DNA of 64,000 nt from Romanomermis culicivorax (GCA_963922205.1 CAWUHX010000043.1:682001-746000), one strand, 5' to 3'; counted from the first letter of the stretch, positions 1 to 10,480 are shown. Numbers and translations: made by a program. Notes: generated from the letters alone by a model not told the origin.

Positions 1-1
1 T

Positions 2-2632
2 CGTCATTACCTCAAAGCAAGGATTGGGAAATGTTTTGGCCGCCGAGAGAATGATAGTGAACCAATTGTTCGATTTTCCGATTTGCAAGAAACAGAAAGA
101 GGAAATGAAGAACAGACGCGAAACGAACACGCAGATCCCACAGCATCTGAAGTAGCTTATTCTACCATGTTGAAGAAAGCTTTTTCCCCTTGGCTAAGTC
201 GCAAAACTTCATCAAAAGACGAATCTTCGACTTTGAATTGCAGTATAAGACTCAGCACCCAACCGACTCAAGATCGATGCCCCACCATTGATGTATGGTT
301 GAACGAAGATGTAGAGGAACCCATAACTACATTAGTCGACAGTGGTTCAGATATCTCCCTTATTGGTTACAACTTAGCGATAAAAAGAGGATTTCAAATA
401 CTCCCTCCGATGATCAAAAGTTACAAGGTTTTTAATAGTCAAACTGCAGAAGTTACGGCTTCTTGTTGGGTTAGAATCTCACTTACAGTGGAGCAAAATT
501 TGTCGTCACCGCCAGAATTTCTTCGAGTACATGTAGTCAAGAATTCCACCTATGATTTACTATTGGGAACTGATTTCTTACGACGATTCGCAAAAACCGA
601 GCTACATTGGAAAGCCGCCCGTATCGATTTTGGTTCAATTACAGTACCCATGAAGAACCCAAAAATTTTCCTACCCGACACCACCCGAGGAATAGTGGTC
701 CTGGCCGAGACAGTAGTCATTCCACCCCGAACTATTAATTTTGTGGATGCCCAGCTAGAGATGCCTTACACTCGATTGAATTCGTTGATTTTTGAACCAT
801 TGTCGAAATTTGTACTCCGTTTTCACCTACAAGTCCCCTCTAGTTTAGTCAAACCCGACAATGGACTTATTCCGGTCAGCATTCTCAACACTACGGAAAG
901 CCCTATCACCCTCTATCAAGGAATTAAAATTGGAAAAGTTCGAGCCTATCAGAATTTGTATTCTGATCAACCAACATCCTGCCATCAAAAAGTTTGTTTA
1001 TCTCAAGATTTTTGCGAAAAGAGTGAAGAAGAAAAAGCCGAGATTTTGTTAGCAAATCCTGAACTTCAGAGTGATGTAAAAGAAGCTCACCTGACCGATC
1101 TCCAATGTCGCCAATTTTTTGGTCTTCCGGCCCGCTTTTCGACCTTGTTTGCCACCGACACCGATCTTGGACGAACCACTTTGGTCGAACATCAAATCGA
1201 AACCGGCGACAATGTCCCCATTCGACAAATTCCGTATCGAGCACCTTATAAACAGAAAGAACAAATAAACGAAGAAGTTCAGAAAATGTTGGACAAAGGA
1301 GTTATCACTCCGTCCCAAAGTCCATGGGCCAGCCCAGTCGTCTTAGTGCCCAAGAAGACAGGAGGATTTCGTTTTTGTGTCGATTATAGGAAACTAAATG
1401 CCGTTACCAAAAAGGATAGTTATCCATTACCCAGAATTGACGATATTTTTGATGCTGTTCAAGGAGCTACTCTATTCTCCACTTTAGATCAAGCTTGGGG
1501 CTATTGGCAGATACCAGTTGCTCAAAAGGATAAAGAGAAAACAGCCTTTATTACCTACAATGGTCTTTACCAATTCGACGTTGTCCCTTTTGGTCTTTGC
1601 AACGCTCCTGCGACTTTTCAACGACTAATGGACCTCGTTTTGAGCGGGCTCCAGTGGTCGACCTGTCTTGTTTATCTCGACGACGTTTTGATCTCCGGCC
1701 GAAAGTTTGACGAACACCAATCGCGGTTGGACGAAGTCTTTCAACGTTTGCAGGCCGCCGGTTTGAAACTTCGCCTGGAAAAATGTCACTTTTTAAAATC
1801 GAAAATTGCTTACTTAGGACATGAAATTTCAGCGCAAAGAATAAAACCAGATGAAAACAAAGTTAGCAGCGTGAAGAACTTTACACCACCAACCTTACTT
1901 TCAGATAGAGGAGCGAATTTCTTATCTGATCTAATGTTACGCATTTGTGAAATATGTGCAACGAGAAAAATAAACACGAGTCCCTACCACCCACAAACAG
2001 ACAGACTAGTAGAGAGATTCAATAAAACGTTGGCTACAATTATCTCGATGTACATCAATAAAAAACACAACGATTGGGATTCTTATCTGCCCTACGCGTG
2101 TTTTGCATATAACACGGCCACACAAAAATCAACAAAGTACTCACCGTTTTTTCTTCTTTTTGGCCGCCATCCAAATTTGCCAATCGACGCCACTCTTCGT
2201 TTTTCGCCGGCTTTTTATCGAATCGATGCTGATGATTACGGTGACAACATCCAACGTCTTTTGTCCGACGCCTGGCAATCTGCCAAAGAAAATATAAAAA
2301 TTGCACAGAACGCTCAGAAAAGTGCATACGATAAAAAAGAACATGGAGAAGAATTCGCAGTAGGAGAAGAAGTTTTTAAGTATAGTCCAGTGGTGAAGCC
2401 CAAACACTCGCCTAAATTTACTTTTCCCTGGACAGGACCATACGTCATCGTTGAAAAGAAACATCCGACATATTTATTGCAATTGAAAGAAAATCCGAGC
2501 CACCCGCACGAAAAAATACATTTCAATATGTTGAAGAAGAAAAAAACAGACGACCATTTGTCCATGATTCAGACTTCGATTGTATCATCCGACCAGTCTC
2601 CAGAAGTCTTATCTACATGTTTGTCCATGTGA
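2..2632 (+). CDS. Ty3/gypsy-type pol polyprotein, 5' partial, with internal deletion
   Basis: The frame is open from the first bases of the window to a TGA at 2630-2632, so the true start lies upstream. In order it has a retropepsin-like domain (LVDSGSDISLI near base 335, LLLGTDFL near 560), a reverse transcriptase (FCVDYRKLN, then the catalytic YLDD near 1675 in LVYLDDVLISG), then directly the second half of an integrase core (LSDRGANF, HPQTDRLVERFN) and a GPY/F-type C-terminal module (FPWTGPYVIVEKK). RNase H, the HHCC zinc-binding domain and the first integrase aspartate are absent. RT and integrase are fused in frame near base 1890. Family: Metaviridae-type LTR retrotransposon; it cannot be autonomous. 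A polypurine tract follows the stop. Confidence 0.93.
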   Translation, partial: RHYLKARIGKCFGRRENDSEPIVRFSDLQETERGNEEQTRNEHADPTASEVAYSTMLKKAFSPWLSRKTSSKDESSTLNCSIRLSTQPTQDRCPTIDVWLNEDVEEPITTLVDSGSDISLIGYNLAIKRGFQILPPMIKSYKVFNSQTAEVTASCWVRISLTVEQNLSSPPEFLRVHVVKNSTYDLLLGTDFLRRFAKTELHWKAARIDFGSITVPMKNPKIFLPDTTRGIVVLAETVVIPPRTINFVDAQLEMPYTRLNSLIFEPLSKFVLRFHLQVPSSLVKPDNGLIPVSILNTTESPITLYQGIKIGKVRAYQNLYSDQPTSCHQKVCLSQDFCEKSEEEKAEILLANPELQSDVKEAHLTDLQCRQFFGLPARFSTLFATDTDLGRTTLVEHQIETGDNVPIRQIPYRAPYKQKEQINEEVQKMLDKGVITPSQSPWASPVVLVPKKTGGFRFCVDYRKLNAVTKKDSYPLPRIDDIFDAVQGATLFSTLDQAWGYWQIPVAQKDKEKTAFITYNGLYQFDVVPFGLCNAPATFQRLMDLVLSGLQWSTCLVYLDDVLISGRKFDEHQSRLDEVFQRLQAAGLKLRLEKCHFLKSKIAYLGHEISAQRIKPDENKVSSVKNFTPPTLLSDRGANFLSDLMLRICEICATRKINTSPYHPQTDRLVERFNKTLATIISMYINKKHNDWDSYLPYACFAYNTATQKSTKYSPFFLLFGRHPNLPIDATLRFSPAFYRIDADDYGDNIQRLLSDAWQSAKENIKIAQNAQKSAYDKKEHGEEFAVGEEVFKYSPVVKPKHSPKFTFPWTGPYVIVEKKHPTYLLQLKENPSHPHEKIHFNMLKKKKTDDHLSMIQTSIVSSDQSPEVLSTCLSM

Positions 2633-2656
2633 AGAAAGAAAAAAGAGGAAAAATAG
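2633..2656 (+). promoter_or_regulatory. Polypurine tract of the first Ty3/gypsy element
   Basis: Immediately after the pol stop there is a run made almost only of A and G (AAGAAAGAAAAAAGAGGAAA). This is where the plus-strand primer of an LTR element normally sits. A 3' LTR would be expected to start just downstream, but its limits could not be set because no second copy is in the window. Confidence 0.5.
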
Positions 2657-2845
2657 ATAAGTACTTGTATATAACGCATATTATTTATTGAGAAGGTTCA
2701 TTTTTATTCTTTTATTCAGTTGTGTACTCCGCCGCTTAAACATTTTTATATTCTTTCATAAAAGTATTTTTCATATACGCTTTTTCGGTAAATTGTTATT
2801 TTTATACTTTGTTATTAACTAATTTTTGCATCTAAAGAACCCAAC
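2657..2845. other. AT-rich stretch, possible 3' LTR remnant
   Basis: Very AT-rich DNA after the polypurine tract, with TATA-like runs and no coding frame. It could be the start of the 3' LTR of the element at 2-2632. No repeat partner is visible, so this is inference from position only. Confidence 0.25.
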
Positions 2846-3829
2846 GTTATACGAAGAATTTAAGCGAAATTGCGCCTCACGAATCTGCGCGACATATAGA
2901 AAATTGATTGCCGGTCAAAAACATTCAAAAACTTCTGGATTAGGCGATGCTTTACAGCAACCACCCCATTTGTTGCCGAAGAGAACCGAAAATTCGTCCA
3001 AATAACAACCGGAATGCCGAATATTTTCAAACCAAAACTGCCACCATCAATGAGCAATGCCTCAGGAGGTAATGTCCCACTGATTCCTCCTCATGCCCGT
3101 GTATCAACGAATGAACATTATTTGATCAATTCAACGCCTGAATCTTTCTTGCAATCAGTTATATTCTCGTCGACACAAAATGCACGGTTGAACGTCTCCA
3201 GTTTAATGGTAGCCAACATCAAAGGTAAATTGCCTCCATTATCAACTATTCCCGATTCGATTAATAATAGCTTAATCAAAGTCGCACCGACTCCGGCGAT
3301 TGCCCTACGATTGCCTCCCAAGTTCCCTCAACATCATCTGCGGATAAAATCAACCTCGAGGGGCTCAAAATCATTTCATCGCAAACCCAATTTCAATCTA
3401 CAATTTATCCCCGGGAGCCATTTACGGAACTGATGTCCGCTACATGCCGCCATATTATACTGAAATGATGCCCGCCGTCAAAGAATTTGCCGAACGTCGA
3501 AGCGTCTACTTTCAAATCCAATTGTGATGCGACCCCCGGTTGTTACTCAAACAAATTGGTGCCCTAATGGCCAAAATTCTACAATATACTTACGAGAACC
3601 GCATTGTTCGTCGTCCTCGTCCCCAAATCGCCGTCCCAAATCTTGCCAAATGAGGCTGGGGACAGCCTTTTCATCAGCGCCGGAAGAATGTGGGAGCGCT
3701 AAAAAATCAATAATTAAGAAACCTACAGTAAACGGCAACGCTCTCACAATCGCACACACACAAGGCAAACCTACGTCATCCAATCCTACTGTAGACATCG
3801 TGCCAAGACTCTTGGATTACGCAATCTAA
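2846..3829 (+). pseudogene. Decayed protein-coding relic, family not recognised
   Basis: Several plus-strand frames look protein-like but do not join. The frame at 2846-3011 includes EEFKRNCASRICATYRKL. The frame at 3014-3433 (139 aa) is open but low in recognisable motifs. Another frame from about 3370 includes IYGTDVRYMPPYYTEMM and KEFAERRSVYFQ, hits a TGA at about 3525, continues in the same frame with QIGALMAKILQYTYENR and stops near 3650. Switching of the plausible frame plus in-frame stops suggests a pseudogene, or exons whose borders I cannot fix. It lies between a retroelement and a minus-strand gene end. I do not recognise the family. Confidence 0.35.
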
Positions 3830-3976
3830 CTTTTTTATTTTCGTACGACTACGCTTATTAAGATTATGATCTAAGCTTATATGAAACTATGACGTCAATG
3901 CTTCGTTTTTATGCCTTTTTTTATGTCTTTTTATTTATATAAATATGTTGGTTTTGTATGTTAAAATCACTTCACT

Positions 3977-4205
3977 TCACTTCAACATTTTATCAATAAA
4001 TTCGGCTTGACTGCTTTCTCTGCTCTTTACCATTGTCGTAGGGTCGCTGGATAAATCCTCGATTGTTCCGTCCGGCTTTTGCGATTGTTGGAACCTGGAA
4101 GAAATATATTTTCGTTTCGAGACTAAGATTTTCCTTTTAATTACCTTGGCGTTTTCCCAAATCGTCGCCGTTGCCGCCCATCCTTTGACGTTTTTGCTGA
4201 CGATT
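3977..4205 (-). CDS. 3' end of an unknown minus-strand gene (two exons)
   Basis: Two exons fit with matching phase: 4205-4145, after a TTCTTCAG acceptor and ending CCAAG|GTAATT, and 4094-3977, after TTCTTCCAG and ending in a stop. The first exon enters in phase 1 and leaves in phase 2, and the second picks up phase 2. The predicted tail is hydrophilic and basic then acidic: it contains GRQRRRFGKTPR, followed by KPDGTIEDLSSDPTT, and ends EFIDKMLK. No domain or membrane segment is visible and the family is not recognised. Upstream exons should lie at higher coordinates. The gene overlaps the region 5' of the plus-strand carboxypeptidase fragment, so one may sit in an intron of the other. Confidence 0.45.
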
Positions 4206-4292
4206 CTGAAGAAGAAAGAATAAATCAAGAACGTTTTAGTATTCAGTCCGATCTGCAGGTTATTCAGCTACAGTAACCTGTATTTTCCATTG

Positions 4293-4452
4293 ACCCAAAA
4301 ATTGACAAACCTTACAAACTTACTGACCTAACCTTCAACAATTTTTCGAGTGAAAAATTTTACAGTAAGAGCTCTATGTAAGCGATTTTGACGACAGTAA
4401 TGATTTGTGTCACTTTTCTATTTGGAAGCATTTTATAAAAAACAGATTATAG
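4293..4452. mobile_element. Partial copy of the TAGTCTG-ended MITE
   Basis: Ends with GCATTTTATAAAAAACAG followed by ATTATA. Its body matches the reverse complement of the intact copy at 47050-47294 (shared GTAAGCGATTTTGACGAC and TGATTTGTGTCAC blocks). One end is missing. Confidence 0.7.
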
Positions 4453-4619
4453 GAATATAATATGAAAAAAGAAAATGATTATTTGCGATGCATGGTCGCC
4501 TCCTGTTTACGGATTCTTTTGGATTTTCTGGTATTCCGAGGTTCATTTGAGACTGAATAGATTTAAGTGCCACTTAGTCCTTCGATAAAAAAAATTTATT
4601 TTCGAAACGTTTTATGGTT

Positions 4620-4810
4620 TTTATAATCTGTTTTTAAGTGCCTCCAGAGTGAAAAATAAGAAAAATCAGGAGTTATCAAAATCGTTTTCATCAAGCGTTT
4701 ACAGTAAAATACACTTAAAATTTGCTAGATGTTAGTTAAGTATGGTCACAAATTTGTAGTTCAGTGACATGCGGTTCAAGGGAGAATCGTAATAATATAA
4801 AATCGTAAAA
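4620..4810. mobile_element. Degenerate copy of the TAGTCTG-ended MITE
   Basis: Begins TATAATCTGTTTTTAAGTGC and keeps the family's ATCGTTTTCATCA... and TTACAGTAAAAT blocks in order, with many substitutions and no clear far end. Confidence 0.5.
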
Positions 4811-5148
4811 AATTTGTTCAATCCGCAAATTGATCAGCAAGTGGATGAATATCCAAAGAATTCCCTGATTCCGTTCGAATCTAAGCAGTGACTTTTTGGT
4901 TAACGATTAAGATTTCCATTCTTTGTTGAAGTACTTCGATCCCATTTTTTACAGAGCAGTATGTTTTCTGTTGGACTTGTGAAGTTTGCACTAGAATTCA
5001 AGAACTACAAGAGATTTTGCGTTGTATGCAGTGACCTCGTACCTATCTGGGCTTTGAACATCGTATTTCTCTCAAATTTTGTTGGTCGTTGTAAGAGGGC
5101 ATATACAGCGTGTTAGTAAATTTATGGAATCATATTTCTTTCAACCAG

Positions 5149-8100
5149 CATAAAGTTGCCGTCAAAGCCAAGAACGCCATCTTGGCCTCTTCCAGCAACA
5201 AGACTCGCTATATCGTGGGTACCGGCGCCGACACGTTGTACCCGGCCAGTGGCGGTTCGGTGGATTGGGCCAAACACGCTTTGGGCATCAAATATTCCTA
5301 CTTGTTGGAACTGCGCCCGTCAGAAAGCGGTATAAACGGTTTTTTGTTGGACGAAGCGGAGATTTCACCCACAGGCCGTGAAACGTTCGACGGCTTGAAA
5401 GTTGTGGCGGACGCCGTTTTGGCCATGGACCCGCCATCGGCGTCGCCGGTTGCCAGGAATCCATTGCAACCGGACATGAGTAAGGGAGAAATTCCGGAAA
5501 TGAATCACAGGGTTCATGGTGTCGTAACTTGGGGCGACGGTTAGCGTCATTTCTCTCAAATCCAGTGATTAACCAAATCTGACCACATCAGGATCATACA
5601 ATAAATATACTGCGATTTCACTCGAAAGACTAAGTGAGCCAGAAGTAGAGATTTGCTTTAGTCTAATGTCGTTTACTTTAATGATCGGGATTAAAGTCAG
5701 GGTTTCTGCGAAGTTTGCAGTTTTCCTATAGTCTGTTCTTCTTGAAATGCTTCCAAATAATGAAAGTGGAAAGCAAGTAGTATTTAGGATTTTTGCGATT
5801 TTCTGATAAACAATATATCATGTAGGACTGGAAATTTGTGAGCATACTGTCCTAATCTTCACCAATTTTTTGAGTGAAAAATTTACAGTAAGAACTTTAT
5901 GTAAACGATTTTGACGACAGTACTGATTTGTGTCACTTTTCTATTTGGAAGCATTTTATAAAAAACAGACTAAAAATTCTCTAACTCAGTCACTGAATAG
6001 CCTCAACTCTTCGAAATTCCAGCCAATAGCAGAACTACTAAGTCAATTTTTCTTATGCTACATTATAAAAAAACTGAAGGAAATTCTACCCTTTTATATT
6101 TGCACGACTTTCTGTCAATATTATGCAAATTTTTACTCAAAAATTGGAAAGCTGATTGAGTATGCTCAAAAATTTGCTGTCCTTATGTGATGTCTAGGTT
6201 TTTAGCAAAAAATCCTAAAATATAAAATGGTATTTCCTTTCTCGTTGAGTTATTTAGTCTGTTTTTCTGCTTCTAAACTGAAAAATGACTAATTGGACCC
6301 GTGTTGGTTGTCCAACGGTATCGTTTTCCGCACCGTATCCATTGTCCAACCGAATTTTACATAAATGTACCGACCCTTGGATTTTAATGGGACATATAGT
6401 CTGTTTTTCATAAAATGCTTCCAAATAGAAAAGTGACACAAATCAGTGCTGTCGTCAAAATCGTTTACATAAAGCTTTTACCGTAAAATTTCTCACTCAA
6501 AAAATTATTATACGTGAGCTCAGTATACTCAGAAATTTCTAGACCTATATGATATATTGTTCATTAGAAAATCTGAAATACTACTTGGTTTACTTTTATT
6601 ATTTAAAGCATTTCAAGAAAAACAGACTATAATCTCGGTTAAACCAACTAATCAACTAGTTGTGAATAACAAATTGCTGAACTGTAAAATTGTATTTCTC
6701 GATATAACGGAAAATTTGTGCGTGGGCATATTTATGTGTGGTGCAGTTGGAACAATCGATAAATCTCATTTTCATTTGGTGGATAACTGATTCACTTATT
6801 TGAAATTCGGTTAAAAAACTTTAAGAATACGATGGAACAAAAGCACAGAATACGAGAATGGCCATTTGAAAAAATCGTTACATTCGAAAAAATTTGTTTT
6901 TTGAAAAAAAATTTTGAAAAATTTTGAAAAAATCGTTACCTTCAGACACGATGCACAACATTTTTTGAAGATGCGTCGAAAAATTTCAAGATGCATGATA
7001 GAAAAATTATGATGTGAGTATTTTTCTCCGTTCGACTTTCTTTTCAAGTACATCGCAATTTTTTCAAGATACCCTTGAAATAATCAAGACGACGTCTTGA
7101 AAAAATCATGATGGCATCTTGAAAACAATCAAGATGTTGAAGGGCTTCCTGGGTGGCGCCGTAGCTGTCCCACCATTGGCCAATGTCGGGGTAGGTGTAA
7201 CCATCCCGACCAGGGCTCAACAAAAATGGCCGGGTTCGGCACCCGTGGATTGGCTACAACATCAATCCTACGGGTGGAATGTTGTATGTTGCCATACAAC
7301 ATCCCTCCCCCCTTGGAGCAACAGGGGGGCCCCTGGTACGGTCACCAGTGTTGAAGGGCTTCCTGGGTGGCGCCGTAGCTGTCCCACCATTGGCCAATGT
7401 CGGGGTAGGTGTAACCATCCCGACCAGGGCTCAACAAAAATGGCCGGGTTCGGCACCCGTGGATTGGCTACAACATCAATCCTACGGGTGGAATGTTGTA
7501 TGTTGCCATGCAACAAAGATGGCACCTTGAAAAAAAGTCTAGATACTATTTTGAAAAAAATCAAGATGAATGGCACATCAAAGGATGAAATGTTCTGAAA
7601 CTAGCCAATCAAAGGCGTTGTTCCGCCTCCTATCTCTACGGGAAAACTCTTCAAAGTGGATTTCTGAATTTACGGCTGGCCGAGGATGCACTTGGTTTTT
7701 GCGGTGGGTGGCAGAGGGGGAGATTATTTTGCACTGGGAATCCGTTGAACATATTGTTATTTCATAAGAAATACCATTTTTCGACATTTTTCAGAAAAAC
7801 GTAAAAATGCTTGTTTTTTGCCCCAAAATGCAGTAATTCTGGAAAATAACCAAAATTTTGGACTTCGTCGGCTGTTCTATGGCCATTCCATACCTGCTCA
7901 GGAACCCAACAAAGAAACGAAAATTTGGATTCTTTTCTGGAATTACTGCATTTTTGGAAATCAAAATATCAAAATGACATGTTGATTGTTTTCAAAATGA
8001 CATCTTGATTTCTTTGCGATGCATCTTGAAATTTTTGCGAAGCACCTCAAATTTTTTTGTTGTGCATCATGTTATAGTAACAATTTTTTTCAAATGGTAA

Positions 8101-8422
8101 CAATTTTTTTCAAGGGAACAAATTTTTTCAAGTGATCCTTCTCGTATTCCTTACGAACAATACACAGTCGACAGTGGGTCTTACGCTTTCATCATTACTG
8201 ACCATTCCAAAAATTTTAGGACCCATGAAATGCAGAAGCCATTTATCAATTCTGGACTACTACTGTAACAAAAATTTTCCTCATTTCATAGTCACTGAAT
8301 TCGTCACCAATTGTTTTAACGAACACGAACGTTGCAGTTGGTACGCTTCGCTTGGATTCTGCTTTAATAAGCCCGACGTCCAAGAATCTTGCCGTTTGGC
8401 TTGTCGAATTTGCGATCAATGA
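5149..8422 (+). CDS. Zinc carboxypeptidase (M14) with C-terminal ShKT domain, 3' part
   Basis: Exon 5149-5539 follows a TTTCTTTCAACCAG acceptor and encodes the C-terminal half of an M14 metallocarboxypeptidase: VGTGADTLYPASGGSVDWAK, then IKYSYLLELRP, whose Glu is the family's catalytic base, then GFLLDEAEISPTGRETFDGLK. Reading on gives a TAG at 5542, but a GT donor at 5540 leaves phase 1. The exon at 8292-8422, after a TTTCATAG acceptor, enters in phase 1 and encodes an ShKT module (CFNEHERCSWYASLGFC, ESCRLACRIC) before its stop. M14 plus ShKT is a known nematode layout, probably secreted. The zinc-ligand exons and signal peptide are not visible upstream, so the gene is 5' incomplete or truncated here. 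Joining the two exons is inference; each domain call is strong. Confidence 0.75.
5729..5972. mobile_element. TAGTCTG-ended MITE, near full length
   Basis: Starts TAGTCTGTTCTTCTTGAAAT and ends with the near inverted complement (GCATTTTATAAAAAACAGAC, TA). About 244 bp, no coding capacity. It sits in the carboxypeptidase/ShKT intron, in opposite orientation to the copy at 47050. Confidence 0.85.
6397..6629. mobile_element. TAGTCTG-ended MITE, full length
   Basis: Starts TAGTCTGTTTTTCATAAAAT and ends TTTCAAGAAAAACAGACTA, flanked on both sides by TA. The terminal inverted repeats are about 30 bp. TA flanks and size fit a Tc1/mariner-type non-autonomous element. Confidence 0.9.
6848..8149. mobile_element. 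Terminal-inverted-repeat element with internal tandem duplication
   Basis: The left end GAATACGAGAATGG and right end (reverse complement GAATACGAGAAGGA) are inverted repeats that continue into arrays of TTGAAAAAATCGTTAC-like and AAGATGCATCTTGAAA-like units. No transposase is visible. It lies wholly within the carboxypeptidase/ShKT intron. The interior holds a GC-richer 213-bp tandem duplication listed separately. Confidence 0.6.
7137..7508. repeat. Tandem duplication with a 213-bp period
   Basis: The segment starting TTGAAGGGCTTCCTGGGTGG at 7137 recurs almost unchanged at 7350 for about 158 bp, with a spacer carrying a GGGGGGCCCC core. It is much richer in G+C than its surroundings. The overlapping reading frames are by-products of the duplicated GC-rich sequence. 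Confidence 0.9.
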
Positions 8423-8632
8423 AAAAGAGCATTTTTTATTGTATTCGATGATGAAGTGCCAAAAGTAGAATAATAGCGAGAATCGATAGTAAATTTCGAA
8501 CAATATAGAACTTGAACGATTCCAAACGGGAATCACGAATGGATTCCAAATCTTGAAAAATCTATAATCTTTTCCAGCCTTGAAACTTTACCGAACTCCA
8601 AAAGTAATTTTATATCCGGCAAAATGTAATTT

Positions 8633-8883
8633 AATGAATGAATGAATGAATGAATGAATGAATGAATGAATGAATGAATGAATGAATGAATGAATGAATG
8701 AATGAATGAATGAATGAATGAATGAATGAATGAATGAATGAATGAATGAATGAATGAATGAATGAATGAATGAATGAATGAATGAATGAATGAATGAATG
8801 AATGAATGAATGAATGAATGAATGAATGAATGAATGAATGAATGAATGAATGAATGAATGAATGAATGAATGAATGAATGAAT
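8633..8883. repeat. (AATG)n microsatellite, 62 perfect copies
   Basis: An uninterrupted AATG array runs from 8633 to 8880, exactly 62 units, plus a partial AAT. Both strands are open in some frames (minus-strand IHSF repeats), which is an artefact of a tetranucleotide read in threes. Confidence 0.99.
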
Positions 8884-8954
8884 ATGAAGAAGCTGTTTAT
8901 TTATAATCATCTATAAGACAACTAATAAACGGGGTTAGTACTAAAAATCATACA

Positions 8955-9218
8955 TTAGTCGCTCTCTTCGGTCGTTTCTTCCACTTCTTCATCTTCTTTT
9001 AAAATAAAAAATAAGTTCAGTCGAAGCTTGCGATAATTTTTCGGATAATCGCGAAAATTGGCGCCGTTCTCGCCATTATTATCCGAACCATTCTTCCAGA
9101 TCTTAGTCGGATTGACCGGACGTATTTCCTGAGTTGGGGCTTCGGCCAACAAAATGGTCACGTGATCTTTTTGAGGGGGTCGTTCTTCGCAACGACCAAG
9201 CATGGGTTTGATGACGAC
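8955..9218 (-). CDS. Candidate terminal exon of an unknown minus-strand gene
   Basis: The open stretch follows a CCCATTAAG acceptor (9219-9221) in phase 0 and ends at a stop at 8955, giving 87 codons. It starts VVIKPMLGRCEERPPQKDHV, continues through a region rich in Asn and Gly, and ends in an acidic tail (KEDEEVEETTEESD). That composition looks coding rather than random intron. No domain is recognised. A possible partner exon lies at 11891-12150, but the phases do not match directly, so an intermediate exon would be needed. Confidence 0.4.
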   Translation of the reverse strand, partial: VVIKPMLGRCEERPPQKDHVTILLAEAPTQEIRPVNPTKIWKNGSDNNGENGANFRDYPKNYRKLRLNLFFILKEDEEVEETTEESD

Positions 9219-9539
9219 CTTAATGGGAATAAAGGAAAAATTCTAAATAAATTCAGCTGTATTCGAAATACATTAAGAATAAATATCCAATCAGATTCAT
9301 TTATACAAAGTCGAATCAATGCGTCGTGTTATACTAAAGAAGTAGACCCATCTTATAAATATGGATACATATGCATTGATAATGAAAAGCGGGGAAAAAT
9401 CAGTCAACATGAGAAGCATTCGTCATGCAATGATGATATGCAGTCGAAAAGTTCACTAAAATTGAATTCTGGAGAACCAGCGGATCAAATTGATGTTAAA
9501 ATAAAACAAATTTCATGCGAATGATTAATATTCATAACA

Positions 9540-10480
9540 AATTTAAGAATTCCATTTCAAACTGATCCAAGAACATAAAAATACTGTAGAGCTGATTTCC
9601 GCAGGAATTTCAGCATCCATGCCTCTAAAGTTTGATTTTAAATGAAGGGTTACAAGTTATAAAAATCAACTTGATACAGTTTCAGAATATGTAAGGTTTT
9701 TGTTTGAGATACAGTATGGAACCCAAAAGAGGTTTTTTACACCCTGTACTTCTGTGTAGCAACTATAGTAAGCGATAATGGTGCAACAATTGTAAAATAA
9801 TAATAGTAGCAATAAAAATGATAGCACTATTATAGAGAAACAAAAATGCTATGCAATGTTGCAACTACCTACGAAAACTGGGACTTTCATCAAAACTCGA
9901 AAAAATTACCATAAGAACGCATTGGCTCATAGCTTTCAAGTATCCGAATCCGGGTCGAACCCGTACATAATCCTGCGACGTGGCTTTGGTTTTGAACGCG
10001 ATATCGATAGACGTAGGATTCAGCAGGACGATTCGATAATTTTTCTTTTTTGCCTTCTTACTGTAAAAATCCTATGAGCAGGTTTTTCATGTAGGCCGTT
10101 TATAGTGCTTCTTTGGGTCAAAATTTCAAGGGTACGTTAGCTGGGTGTGCACATTCACATTAATTGGTTTTTTCGACGTCAATTTAGCAATTATTTATCA
10201 ATAATTTACGAATGCATATTGAAACACCATGAAAGTACATCGGCTGGGGTGATTTAACTCTCACTGAGAAAGTTTCTGACCTCACTAGTGTTTGATCCTA
10301 CTAAAATTTGACTTTTCAGTGCAAGCAGAACTTTTTTGTTTTATAATTGGGCAGATTGAACATGAAACGGTAGATATCGTTCAGATCTGTCCGCATACCT
10401 GACCTGGAATGGTGTATCAACATTTTTGACAGAGTCGAGAATGGTTGAACCTTGGTTGACCTTTACAGATTCTACTTGTT
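9540..10480. other. No supported feature
   Basis: AT-rich sequence with short open frames of random composition and no recognisable repeat ends. I see nothing in it that I can support. Confidence 0.5.

Noticed and set aside
7119-7598. 159-residue frame across the tandem duplication
   Set aside because: The repeated protein pattern follows from the duplicated DNA, and no acceptor or homologue supports it.
8533-8910. 125-residue minus-strand frame of IHSF repeats
   Set aside because: It is the (AATG)n microsatellite read in threes; it has no codon bias and no independent support.
9162-9524. 120-residue plus-strand frame
   Set aside because: Overlaps a better-supported minus-strand exon in part and has random composition.
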